A DNA stretch of 35,014 nucleotides, taken from positions 1-35,014 of the forward strand of contig RFHH01000015.1 in NCBI GenBank assembly GCA_003696075.1, given 5' to 3'. Below the pieces are notes generated by a model. That model made no database searches, was not told the DNA's origin, and worked only from the letters and a program-made list of their open reading frames with translations. Origin of the DNA: Acidobacteriota bacterium (lineage in GTDB: Bacteria; Acidobacteriota; Polarisedimenticolia; J045). Shown here in pieces: positions 15,115 to 22,879 of the stretch (position 1 is the stretch's first letter; each line of letters starts with the position of its first letter). A program made the position numbers and the translations under genes.

Positions 15115-15974
15115 CGGGGGGCTCTCCGGCGCATCGGATCGGCTCCGTCGGCGCTGCCCGGTCCTCCACCCAACGGCGGGATCAGGAGCAGCTCCTCCAG
15201 CCGGTCCGGGTCGAAAGCCACCTCGACCTCGATCCCCCAGGTCAACGGCGAGTCGGCGAAGAGCTCCCTGACGTGGCCGACCAGAAGACCGGGCGGGAAG
15301 ACGCCGTCGAGCCCCGACGTCACCAGGGCGTCCCCCACGGAAACGGGACGAAACCGCGGGACGTAGTCGAGGTGGGCGGTGCCGGCGTTCCCTCCCCGGA
15401 GGATCCCAGCGTAGCGATCGGCCTCGTGGCGGACCGCGACGCCGCTGTCGGGGTCGAGGATCAGGCGGACTTCGGCCGTGCTCCCGGTCACCTCCACGAC
15501 GCGGCCGACCAGGGCCCCCCGGTGAACGGCCACCCAGTCGCGGGCCACCCCGGACGAGGAACCGCGGTCGACCAGCAGGGCGCGGCGGAGCGGCCCCCCC
15601 GGGACCGTGCCGATCACCCGCGCCACCACGCCCTCTCCCCAGCCGGCGTCGCCGCGCAGATCGAGCAGCTCCCGCAGCCGCCGGTTTTCCCGGAAGACCT
15701 CCTCGTAACGCTGTCTTTCCTGTTCGAGGCGGGCGACCCGGGCGGCCAGACGGTCGCGATCCGCCCGCACGCCGACCAGGTCGATGTACCCGTGCCAGAG
15801 CCCGCTGACGCCGCGCGCGACGCCGAGGACGGTCCGGACGAGGGGCGCCGTGGCCACGCGCAACGCGTGGCCGAGAGCCGTGCCGCCCCCCGGGCGCTGG
15901 ATTTGGGCGGCCATCAGCACCAGCAGCGACACGGCCGCGGCGACGAAAACGTATCTGGATTGCCGCTCGCTCAT
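15111..15974 (-). CDS. mreC: Rod-shape-determining protein MreC
   Basis: MreC here has 287 residues: one N-terminal TM helix (~8-25), a coiled coil (~70-105, with the heptad-like RVARLEQERQRYEEVF) and the periplasmic beta-barrel domains that bind PBP2. LVDRGSSSGVARDWVAVHRGALVG is the characteristic first-barrel region, with GDALVTSGLDGVFPPGLLVG in the second. The C-terminal ~25 residues are a Pro/Gly/Arg-rich tail. It lies 30 bases after mreB and overlaps mreD. Confidence 0.94.
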   Translation of the reverse strand: MSERQSRYVFVAAAVSLLVLMAAQIQRPGGGTALGHALRVATAPLVRTVLGVARGVSGLWHGYIDLVGVRADRDRLAARVARLEQERQRYEEVFRENRRLRELLDLRGDAGWGEGVVARVIGTVPGGPLRRALLVDRGSSSGVARDWVAVHRGALVGRVVEVTGSTAEVRLILDPDSGVAVRHEADRYAGILRGGNAGTAHLDYVPRFRPVSVGDALVTSGLDGVFPPGLLVGHVRELFADSPLTWGIEVEVAFDPDRLEELLLIPPLGGGPGSADGADPMRRRAPR

Positions 15975-16004
15975 CTCGCCGCAGCCCGCCGCCCAGCGGG
16001 GGCG

Positions 16005-17036
16005 TCAGTCGATGCAGACTTTCCGCAACAGATCGAAGTCCGTGAGCATCTTCCCGATGCCGAGAGCCACCGCCGCAAGCGGCTCTTCGGCCAGGCTCAC
16101 CGGCAACCCGGTCTCCTCACGGAGGCGCGCGTCCAGATTTCGCAGGAGCGAGCCGCCTCCCGCCAGAATGATGCCGCGATCCCCGATATCGGCCGAAAGC
16201 TCCGGCGGTATCTGCTCCAGCGCAATTCGGGTGGCGTCGACGATCACGGAGACGGTCTCGGCGAGAGCTTCCCGGATCTCCTCGTCCGTGACGGTGATCG
16301 TCTTGGGGATGCCTTCGACGAGGTCCCGCCCGCGGATCTCCATCGTCAGCTCTTCGTCCAGGGGAAACGCCGACCCGAGCTTGATCTTGACCTCCTCCGC
16401 CGTCCGCTCGCCGATCAGCAGGTTGTGCTTCTTCTTGATGTACTGAATGATGGCCTCGTCCATCTCGTTCCCGGCGACGCGGACGGAACGGCTGTAGACG
16501 ACGCCCGCCATCGACAGGACCGCGATGTCGGTCGTCCCGCCGCCGATATCGATGATCATGTTCCCGGTCGGCTCGGTGATGGGGAGGCCGGCGCCGATGG
16601 CGGCCATCGTCGCCTGTTCGACGAGAAAGACTTCGGTGGCCTTCGCCTTGTAGGCGGAGTCGCGGACCGCACGCTTCTCCACCTGCGTGATCTCGGACGG
16701 CACACCGATGACGATCCTGGGGCGCACGCCGAGACGGCGATTGTGGGCACGCTGGATGAAGTACTCCAGCATCTTCTCGGTGTGCTCGAAGTCGGCGATC
16801 ACGCCGTCCTTCATCGGCCGGATCGCGAGAATGTTGCCGGGCGTCCGGCCGAGCATCTCCTTCGCTTCGTGACCGACGGCCTCCACGCGTCCCGTCTTCT
16901 GGTTCACGGCCACGATCGAGGGCTCGTTGACGACGATTCCCTTGCCCGCTGCGAACACGATCGTGTTCGCCGTCCCCAGATCGATCGCGAGATCGTTCGA
17001 GAACAACGACAGCAGCGATCGAGGCCAGAAAGCCAC
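16005..17036 (-). CDS. mreB: Actin-like cell-shape protein MreB
   Basis: This 343-residue MreB is a bacterial actin that orients peptidoglycan synthesis at the inner membrane. Nucleotide-binding motifs are phosphate-1 DLGTANT (19-25), phosphate-2 IDIGGGTTDIAV (162-173) and the adenosine motif LAGGGSLLRN near residue 290. The N-terminus MAFWPRSLLSLF is amphipathic, as in membrane-binding MreB. The GTG start is supported by GAGGAGGAA (17041-17049 on the complementary strand). It is first in the operon mreB-mreC-mreD-mrdA-rodA, with about 140 bases of leader after the predicted promoter. Confidence 0.97.
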   Translation of the reverse strand: MAFWPRSLLSLFSNDLAIDLGTANTIVFAAGKGIVVNEPSIVAVNQKTGRVEAVGHEAKEMLGRTPGNILAIRPMKDGVIADFEHTEKMLEYFIQRAHNRRLGVRPRIVIGVPSEITQVEKRAVRDSAYKAKATEVFLVEQATMAAIGAGLPITEPTGNMIIDIGGGTTDIAVLSMAGVVYSRSVRVAGNEMDEAIIQYIKKKHNLLIGERTAEEVKIKLGSAFPLDEELTMEIRGRDLVEGIPKTITVTDEEIREALAETVSVIVDATRIALEQIPPELSADIGDRGIILAGGGSLLRNLDARLREETGLPVSLAEEPLAAVALGIGKMLTDFDLLRKVCID

Positions 17037-17176
17037 CGCGTTCCTCCTCGGCCGCGGGTCATCGCGGCGCCGCAGCCGCGAGCTCCGTCAGCGTCCCGTG
17101 GGCGTCCGCGCGACGATCCTCCGGGCCAGCGGGCGATGCGCGGTCGAATGCGGAGAATACGGCAAGTTCCGGGCAA

Positions 17177-17205
17177 ATCGTAGCCAATCCAGCCTGCCTT
17201 GACAA
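17177..17205 (-). promoter_or_regulatory. sigma70-type promoter of the mreB operon
   Basis: Read on the - strand, TTGTCA (17200-17205) and TACGAT (17177-17182) are separated by exactly 17 bases. This is the best promoter match in the window. The -35 overlaps a perfect inverted repeat, TTGAC-AATC-GTCAA (17199-17212), which also covers the stop codon of the upstream diguanylate cyclase gene and could be an operator. Confidence 0.5.
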
Positions 17206-17208
17206 TCG

Positions 17209-18660
17209 TCAACCCGCCGGCTGGGGGAGCTGGACCGGCTCGGCGAAGGCGACGCCGTTCTTCCCCGCCCCCTTCACCCGGTACATGGCCGCGTCCGCGG
17301 CCGCCAGGAGCTGCTCGGCCGTGGTGCCGTGCTCGGGGAAGGCGGCCACCCCGATGCTGGCCGAGATCCGCACGTCCAGGCCCAGCGATGCCAGGTAGCG
17401 GTGGCTGCTGATCCGCTCCCGCAGCCGCTCGGCCATCTTCATCGCCCCCTCGGCGCCGGTGTCGGGCAGAACCACCGTGAACTCGTCGCCCCCCCAGCGG
17501 GCGGCGACGTCGATATCTCGCGTGTCGCGCTTCAGGATGTCGCCGACCTCCTCGAGGGTCCGCGATCCCGCCATGTGGCCGTGGACGTCGTTCACCTGCT
17601 TGAAGCCGTCGAGATCGATGAACAGAAGCGAAACGGGGTGCCCGTAGCGGACGGCCCGCTTCGTCTCCCGGCGAAGGTAGTTCTCCATGAACCTGGCGTT
17701 GTACAGACCGGTCAGGTCGTCCGTGACCGTCCGCTCCTCCAGCTTCCGGAAGAGCTGGGCGTTGTCGAGGGCGATCGCCGCCGGTTCGAGCAGCGTGCGG
17801 ATCAGTTCGATGTCGCCGGGACGGAACCGCCCGCCGCGGGGTTCGGCGACGAGCGCGACACCGATGACCCGCCCGCGCGAGATCAGCGGGGCGGAAAGCA
17901 GCGCGGAGGGCGGCTCACCGGGCCACTCGAGCTCCCGGTCGACGCGGGGATCGGTCGCCGGGTCGGCCACGTAGAACGTCTCGCGGGAACGGGCGGTCAC
18001 GCCGGCGATGCCGCAGTCCAGCGGGAGCCAGGCGGCCGGTGGCTCAGCGGGATCCCCTCCGGTGGCATCGGAGATCTCGTCCAACCGGAGAAGCCCGTGA
18101 CGCTCGTCCAGCCGATACAGCCGCCAGTGGCGGGCGCGCACCAGCCGGGCTGCGCGGTCCATGATGAAACGGGAGACCATCTGCGGGTCGAGCAGCGAAC
18201 CGGCGGCGCGGATCGTATCGGAGAGGAGGTCGAGACGGCGGGCCAGCGCGGCGGCCCGGCGGCGCTCTGTCCTCGTCTCCCTGGCCGATTGCGCGGCCTG
18301 GCGCCGCGACTCTCCCAGCGCCGCGAGCACGGCGGCGGGGACCGGTGCCGGCAGGAAGCGGTCGGTGACCGGACGCCAGGCGGCGACCTCCCGCTCGCGA
18401 CCCGGCGGGGCCAGCAGGTACCACCCGGGATTCCGCCCGAGCCGCGCCCGGCGCCGCAGGGCCTCGACCTCCTTCCGCGACGGCGTCGCCGGGCCCAGCA
18501 ACACGAGCGGCCGGATCGGCCAGGGACGCCAGGCCGCCGCCTCGGCGGGGCTCAGGAACCGCACGCTGCCCGCCTCCGCGCCCGTCACCCAGCGGCGGGA
18601 CGCGGCCGGATCGCCGACCACCACCGCCTCGAGGCGATCGCTGGCGCGGTCAGAAGGCAT
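17209..18660 (-). CDS. Diguanylate cyclase with GAF domain and novel N-terminal region
   Basis: This 483-residue protein makes cyclic di-GMP from two GTP. The C-terminal GGDEF domain (~308-470) has an intact active-site GGDEF at 390-394 and the inhibitory I-site Arg381-x-x-Asp384 spaced five residues before it, so product feedback is expected. A GAF-like sensor domain spans ~155-305 (DCGIAGVTARSRETFYVADP, then SAPLISRGRVIGVALVAEP). Residues 1-115 look like a degenerate alpha/beta, receiver-like domain without a recognisable phospho-acceptor context, followed by an Arg-rich helix (~117-150). No signal peptide or TM helix. The ATG at 18660 overlaps the end of the FecR-domain gene by 11 bases, so the two are co-transcribed. 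Longer upstream in-frame starts run antisense-style through the FecR gene and were rejected. Confidence 0.9.
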   Translation of the reverse strand: MPSDRASDRLEAVVVGDPAASRRWVTGAEAGSVRFLSPAEAAAWRPWPIRPLVLLGPATPSRKEVEALRRRARLGRNPGWYLLAPPGREREVAAWRPVTDRFLPAPVPAAVLAALGESRRQAAQSARETRTERRRAAALARRLDLLSDTIRAAGSLLDPQMVSRFIMDRAARLVRARHWRLYRLDERHGLLRLDEISDATGGDPAEPPAAWLPLDCGIAGVTARSRETFYVADPATDPRVDRELEWPGEPPSALLSAPLISRGRVIGVALVAEPRGGRFRPGDIELIRTLLEPAAIALDNAQLFRKLEERTVTDDLTGLYNARFMENYLRRETKRAVRYGHPVSLLFIDLDGFKQVNDVHGHMAGSRTLEEVGDILKRDTRDIDVAARWGGDEFTVVLPDTGAEGAMKMAERLRERISSHRYLASLGLDVRISASIGVAAFPEHGTTAEQLLAAADAAMYRVKGAGKNGVAFAEPVQLPQPAG

Positions 18661-20092
18661 CGACGTAGGCGTACCCCACCTTCCGGGTCTCGTTCCCGGC
18701 GGCGTCCTGGGCGAGGAAGTGGATGGTGTTCTTTCCGTCGCGCCGCAGCTTGATGAGCCAGTTGAAGTGCCCGTCTTCGGCGACATCGACGCGTTCGCCG
18801 TCGATCCACACGAGGGCCCCCGGCTCGGTGCGCCCGTTGACGATCGCGTTGCTGCCGACCACCAGCAGTTCCTCGATCTCGAGCGGGGGCGGTTCCCTGT
18901 CGCCGGGATCGTCGAACTCGCTTCCAGCCAGACGGAACTTGCGCACCTCGGACCAGCGGCCCTCACGTCCGGTGTGATCGACGGCGGCGACGCGCCAGTA
19001 GTAGGTGCCGGTCCGCAACGGAGGCAGATCCACGCGGGTCGCCGACACGTGTTCGATGTCCAGCAGCAGGCGGGTGAACAGCGAGCCGTCCGAGAGCTGA
19101 AGGTGATAGTGATCGGCCTCCGGCACGGCGGTCCAACTCGCCGCCAGCCCCTTGAGAGACGAGGCGAGAAACGTGCGCTGGTCCGGAGGTCCGAGCAGCC
19201 TCGGCGCCTCGAGCAGCCGGTCCCGCGCGACGATCTTCCCCTGGGCCACCGCCAGCCGGGTGTTCTCCCCCACCGTGGTCCGTTCCCCGCCGGTCTCGAC
19301 CTCGACGCTGCCGCGCAGGGCCACCACCTCCGACCGGCCCCGCTCCCGGTCGTGCTGCACCTCGAACTCGCTCGCCCCGGAAGCCCGGACGGAGGCCTGA
19401 TCCGTCGCCACCTCGTGGACGGTGCCTTTCGGCTGGGCATCGTCGGTGGCCGCCACCACGCGCCCCCAGGCGAGGCGCTCCGACACCCGCCCGTCGGCTT
19501 TCGGCTCGGCCGGGTGCAGCTCGCGGATCTCGAGCAGGGTTCCGGGGCTCAGAGTCACCAGGGAGCCGTCGAACGCCAGGAGCTGGGCGCTGCCGCCCTG
19601 GCCGGTGCGGATCTGGTCCCCCTGGGAGAGCACCACCTGCTCGGTGGCCTCCTCCCACAGGAAGTTCCCGGCCCGCTTGATGCGGACGTCCCCCTCGATC
19701 CGCGCGACGCGGACGACCGCCTCGCTCTTCGCGGCTCCCATCCGAGCCGCGAGGCGGGCCAGACCCTCGGCGGCGGCCGCTTCGTCGATGGCGAGGACGT
19801 AGCTGCCCGAGGCCGCCAGCGACTTCGCCTGCTCGAGGTGGTGCTCGGCCAGCTCGAGGTTCGCGAGGCGCGGCCCGGCCGCTCGAGCACGGGCGATCGC
19901 CCGCTCCGCCGAGGCGATCGCCGCCGCCGCCCGCTCCGCGTCGGGGACCGACCCCGACCACCAGCGCCACGCCGCCGCCCCCCCGGCCGCCAGCGCCACC
20001 AGCGCCAGCAGCCACGCCACCGTCCGGTACCTGACGTAGATCCAGTCGAGGCCGAACCGCCGGGCCGAGCGGGGGGTGGGCGTGGCGATCAT
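18650..20092 (-). CDS. Membrane-anchored FecR-domain protein with FnIII- and Ig-like C-terminal domains
   Basis: The protein has 480 residues. One TM helix (~24-43) anchors it, with the remainder predicted periplasmic. An Ala-rich helical hairpin (~50-120) precedes a FecR domain (~128-230: EGDVRIKR, LSQGDQIRTGQGGSAQL, LSPGTLLEI). A fibronectin-III-like segment follows (~300-388: FLASSLKGLAASW, TGTYYWRVAAVD), then a C-terminal Ig-like fold (~402-470: NAIVNGRTEPGALVWIDG, AQDAAGNE). No sigma factor or TonB receptor gene adjoins it, so it is not the classic iron-citrate regulator; such FecR/FnIII proteins are usually of unknown envelope function. The start at 20092 has GGAGGGG upstream (complement of 20103-20109), 10 bases away. 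It is co-transcribed with the diguanylate cyclase. Confidence 0.82.
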   Translation of the reverse strand: MIATPTPRSARRFGLDWIYVRYRTVAWLLALVALAAGGAAAWRWWSGSVPDAERAAAAIASAERAIARARAAGPRLANLELAEHHLEQAKSLAASGSYVLAIDEAAAAEGLARLAARMGAAKSEAVVRVARIEGDVRIKRAGNFLWEEATEQVVLSQGDQIRTGQGGSAQLLAFDGSLVTLSPGTLLEIRELHPAEPKADGRVSERLAWGRVVAATDDAQPKGTVHEVATDQASVRASGASEFEVQHDRERGRSEVVALRGSVEVETGGERTTVGENTRLAVAQGKIVARDRLLEAPRLLGPPDQRTFLASSLKGLAASWTAVPEADHYHLQLSDGSLFTRLLLDIEHVSATRVDLPPLRTGTYYWRVAAVDHTGREGRWSEVRKFRLAGSEFDDPGDREPPPLEIEELLVVGSNAIVNGRTEPGALVWIDGERVDVAEDGHFNWLIKLRRDGKNTIHFLAQDAAGNETRKVGYAYVDAF

Positions 20093-20312
20093 CGACAGCG
20101 ATCCCCTCCGGGGCCGTCTCCGGTGCAGGCCGATCCGTCTCCGAACCCATCCCCAGGGTTCCGGAGGTGCTCGCAGGTAAGTTGGGGCGGCGGGCCCCGG
20201 GGTGCAAACCCAAGAAGGAGCGGCAAGTTGCCGGACCTCCGGCCAGCGGGTAGGCTGCCCGGTCGGCGGCGTCGCGGGAGGACATCCCGGGCGGCGCACG
20301 GAGAGACGGCCC
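20093..20312. other. Divergent regulatory region between the FecR-domain and PpiD-like genes
   Basis: The region is 220 bases without a gene. On the ppiD side are three short self-complementary elements: CGGCAA-G-TTGCCG (20221-20233), CCGG-ACCT-CCGG (20231-20242), which shares bases with the first, and CGGGTA-GGC-TGCCCG (20247-20261). They could form alternative leader hairpins or DNA sites. I could not place a convincing promoter for either direction. Confidence 0.35.
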
Positions 20313-22238
20313 GTGCTCAACAAGCTGCGCGAGAACCTGAAGTACACCAAGTGGATCCTCGTCCTCGTCGCGCTCTCGTTCGCGCTGTTCTTCGGAGTCG
20401 ACTGGTGGAATTCCCGGGGCCGCGGACCGATGCAGGTCACCTGGGTGGCGACCGTCGGCGGCGAACCGATCGGCATCGGCGAGTGCCAGGCGCGCGGGCG
20501 CCAGATCGAGACGCGGTACCGGCGCCTGATGGGCGACCAGTACAGCAAGATCCGCGACCAGTTCGACCCGATGATCGCGGCCCGCGAGGAGTTGATCCGG
20601 TCACGCCTGATCGAGCACGACGCGCGGCGGCTCGGCCTCCGGGTCTCGGACGCGGAGGTCTCCCAGGCCATCCGCGGCATCCGGCTGTTCCAGAACGAGG
20701 ACGGCAGCTTCGTCGGGATGGAGCGCTATCGCCGCATGCTGATGAAGGGGTATTTCCCCCCCTACCGTGACCCCGCCGCGTTCGAGGCCGCGATCCGCCG
20801 CGACCTCCTCGTGGAGAAGTGGCAGCAGCTCATCGCGGCGAGCGTGGTGGTGACCCCCGAGCAGGTGAAGCGCGAGTTCGAGCGGCGTAACGAGAAGGTC
20901 TCCCTCGAGTACTTGGTCCTTCCCTACGAGGAGGCGGCACCCGATGTCAACCCGAAGGACGCCGAGCTGGCCGCGTGGTACGAGGCGCACCGGGACCGGT
21001 ACAGCCAGGGGGAGGCGCGGAGGGCCTCCTTCGTCGCTGTGACCGACAAGGCCGTGGCGTCCACGATCGACATCAGCGACGAGGAAATCGAGGCGTACTA
21101 CCAGCAGAACCGGGACCAGTACAAGCGGCCCGAGCAGCGGAGGGCACGGCACATTCTCGTGCGCGTCGAGCCGGACGCCGACGAGGCGGCGATCGAGGAG
21201 GCCCGCCGGAAGGCGCAGGCGATCCGCGAGAGGATCGACGCCGGAGAGGACTTTGCCGCGCTGGCGCGCAAACTGTCGGAGGACGAAGGGACTCGCGACA
21301 AGGGCGGCGATCTCGGCTTCTTCGCGCGCGGGCAGATGGTTCCCGCCTTCGAGGAGGCGGTGTTCGGCATGAGCCCCGGAGAGGTGGCCGGCCCGGTGCG
21401 CACCCGCTACGGCTTCCATGTCATCCGCCTCGAGGAAGTGCAGGAGGAGGGACTCCAGCCGCTCGAGGAGGTGAAAGAACAGATCCGCGCGCAGCTGCGC
21501 TTCCCCAGGCTCCGCGAGGCCCGGCAGGAACTGGGGAAGAAGCTGGCGGAGCTGGTCGAGAGCGGGAAGTCGCTGGCGGACGCGGCTTCCGAGCTCGGAC
21601 TCGAGGTCCAGGACAGCGGGCTCATCCCCCGCAGCGGGACCTTCCCCGGACTGGGCCCCGTACCGGAGCTCGTCGCCAAGCTGTTCGAGCTCGAGCCCGG
21701 CCAGGCGAGCGGACTGATCTCCGTCCCCACGGCGGACGTCGTGATGGTGCTCGAGGAGGTCGTCCCCGACTATCTGCCGCCGTTCGAGGAGAACCGGGCG
21801 CGCGTCCTCGCGGACTACCGCCGCGAGAAGGCCGCGGAGGTGGCCGAACAGCGTCTGTCGCGCGCGCTGAAGGCGGCGAAGGGGGATCTCGGCAAGGCGG
21901 CCCAGCGCCTGGGCATTTCCCTGCACCGGACCCCGGAGCCGGTGATCCGGGGGACCGCCCTCGAGGGGCTCGGACGGGACCCGGAGGTGGAACGCCTTGC
22001 CTTCACCACCGCGACGGGTGAGGTGGCAGGCCCCATCCGCGCTGCGAGCGGTGTCGTGGCGTTGAAGGTCACGGCCCACGAGAAACCGGATCCGGAGCAG
22101 CTCACCGAGCAGTGGGACGCCATCGTCGGAGCGCTCAAGGCGCCTCGCGTCCAGCGGCTCATCTCCTCACGCCTGGAGACGCTCGCCCAGGAGATCGAGG
22201 TGGTCCGCAACCCGGCGCTCGAAGCGGCGAAGGGCTGA
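20313..22238 (+). CDS. ppiD: PpiD/SurA-type membrane-anchored peptidyl-prolyl isomerase
   Basis: The protein has 641 residues: a short cytoplasmic N-terminus (LNKLRENLKYTKW), one TM helix (~14-30), then a periplasmic SurA_N-like chaperone region (~45-270), a parvulin rotamase domain (~275-378: RARHILVRVEPD, GGDLGFFARGQMVPAFEEAVF, GPVRTRYGFHVIRL) and a C-terminal PpiD-like helical region that returns to pack with the N-domain. It assists folding of secreted and outer-membrane proteins near the Sec translocon. The GTG start has GGAGAG (20300-20305) about seven bases upstream. An in-frame upstream GTG at 20202 would add 37 non-conserved residues before the membrane anchor and was rejected. Divergent from the FecR gene. 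Confidence 0.88.
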   Translation: MLNKLRENLKYTKWILVLVALSFALFFGVDWWNSRGRGPMQVTWVATVGGEPIGIGECQARGRQIETRYRRLMGDQYSKIRDQFDPMIAAREELIRSRLIEHDARRLGLRVSDAEVSQAIRGIRLFQNEDGSFVGMERYRRMLMKGYFPPYRDPAAFEAAIRRDLLVEKWQQLIAASVVVTPEQVKREFERRNEKVSLEYLVLPYEEAAPDVNPKDAELAAWYEAHRDRYSQGEARRASFVAVTDKAVASTIDISDEEIEAYYQQNRDQYKRPEQRRARHILVRVEPDADEAAIEEARRKAQAIRERIDAGEDFAALARKLSEDEGTRDKGGDLGFFARGQMVPAFEEAVFGMSPGEVAGPVRTRYGFHVIRLEEVQEEGLQPLEEVKEQIRAQLRFPRLREARQELGKKLAELVESGKSLADAASELGLEVQDSGLIPRSGTFPGLGPVPELVAKLFELEPGQASGLISVPTADVVMVLEEVVPDYLPPFEENRARVLADYRREKAAEVAEQRLSRALKAAKGDLGKAAQRLGISLHRTPEPVIRGTALEGLGRDPEVERLAFTTATGEVAGPIRAASGVVALKVTAHEKPDPEQLTEQWDAIVGALKAPRVQRLISSRLETLAQEIEVVRNPALEAAKG

Positions 22239-22267
22239 GCGGGAGGAGGCTCCGGACGCCATTCGTT

Positions 22268-22285
22268 CCGCCCGCCGCCGGGCGG
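22268..22285 (+). terminator. Possible stem-loop terminator after ppiD
   Basis: CCGCCCG, loop CCGC, CGGGCGG: a perfect 7-bp GC stem 29 bases after the stop. No T-run follows, so it is only a candidate, perhaps for Rho-dependent or structural termination. Confidence 0.3.
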
Positions 22286-22384
22286 TGACGAAATCGAAAC
22301 CGTCCTTTCGGGAATCGCCGTGGCCGGCGGCCGCCGGCGGTCTCTAGATTCGTTCCTGGACACCGTTCCTTCCGGGGTTCTCCG

Positions 22385-22861
22385 ATGCCGCACCCGAGCT
22401 TGACGACTCTCGAACGAGCGTTGGCCGCGCATCGCGCGGGCCGGCCCCGGGAAGCGCTGGCCCTGGCCGAGGCCGCGTGGAAGATGACCCGGGAAATCCC
22501 GGGGGCGCCGCCCCGCGCGGCGGTGGTGCAAAGCTGGTACGGCTACCTCCTCGCCACCGTCGCCGGAAAGCGGCGGGACGGTATGGAGCTGTGTCGCGAC
22601 GCTCTCAGAAGGGTCTTCTGGGAGCCTCGCTGCTACGAGCTGCTCGCGCGGCTCGAAATCGAGTCGGGCTTCCGCCGAAAGGCGCTGGAGACGATCGAGC
22701 GCGGGCTGCAGGTCGCCCCGGACGATCCCGACCTGCAGGCGATCCGCCGGTGGCTCGGGATCCGGAGGCCGCCGCCCTTCCCGTTTCTCGACCGCGCACA
22801 TCCCCTCAATCGTTGGGTGGGGCGGCTCTTGCACCGTGCCCGCCCGCAGCCGGCCACGTGA
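22385..22861 (+). CDS. Small TPR-repeat protein of unknown function
   Basis: The protein has 158 residues and is almost entirely helical. Repeated helix-turn-helix units suggest about three TPRs (ERALAAHRAGRPREALALAE at ~9-28, CYELLARLEIESGFRRKALE at ~83-102, then ETIERGLQVAPDDPDLQAI). No signal peptide or TM helix; the C-terminal ~30 residues are basic and Pro-rich. TPRs mediate protein-protein contacts; the partner is unknown. TAGATT (22345-22350) may be its -10 element, and a 16-base palindrome lies just upstream. It is convergent with the ETF-QO gene, with 18 bases between the stops. Confidence 0.75.
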   Translation: MPHPSLTTLERALAAHRAGRPREALALAEAAWKMTREIPGAPPRAAVVQSWYGYLLATVAGKRRDGMELCRDALRRVFWEPRCYELLARLEIESGFRRKALETIERGLQVAPDDPDLQAIRRWLGIRRPPPFPFLDRAHPLNRWVGRLLHRARPQPAT

Positions 22862-22879
22862 GGCCGGGCCGGCTCCCTC

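Noticed and set aside
20185-20265. Cyclic di-GMP-I (GEMM) riboswitch upstream of ppiD
   Set aside because: GCAAACC and CTCCGGCC resemble parts of the consensus, but the GNRA-capped stem and the GACGCAAAGC core are missing; an Infernal run with the GEMM-I model would settle it.
20202-20312. Longer N-terminus for the PpiD-like protein from an upstream GTG
   Set aside because: The added residues are unlike any PpiD start, would precede the membrane anchor, and a good ribosome binding site supports 20313.
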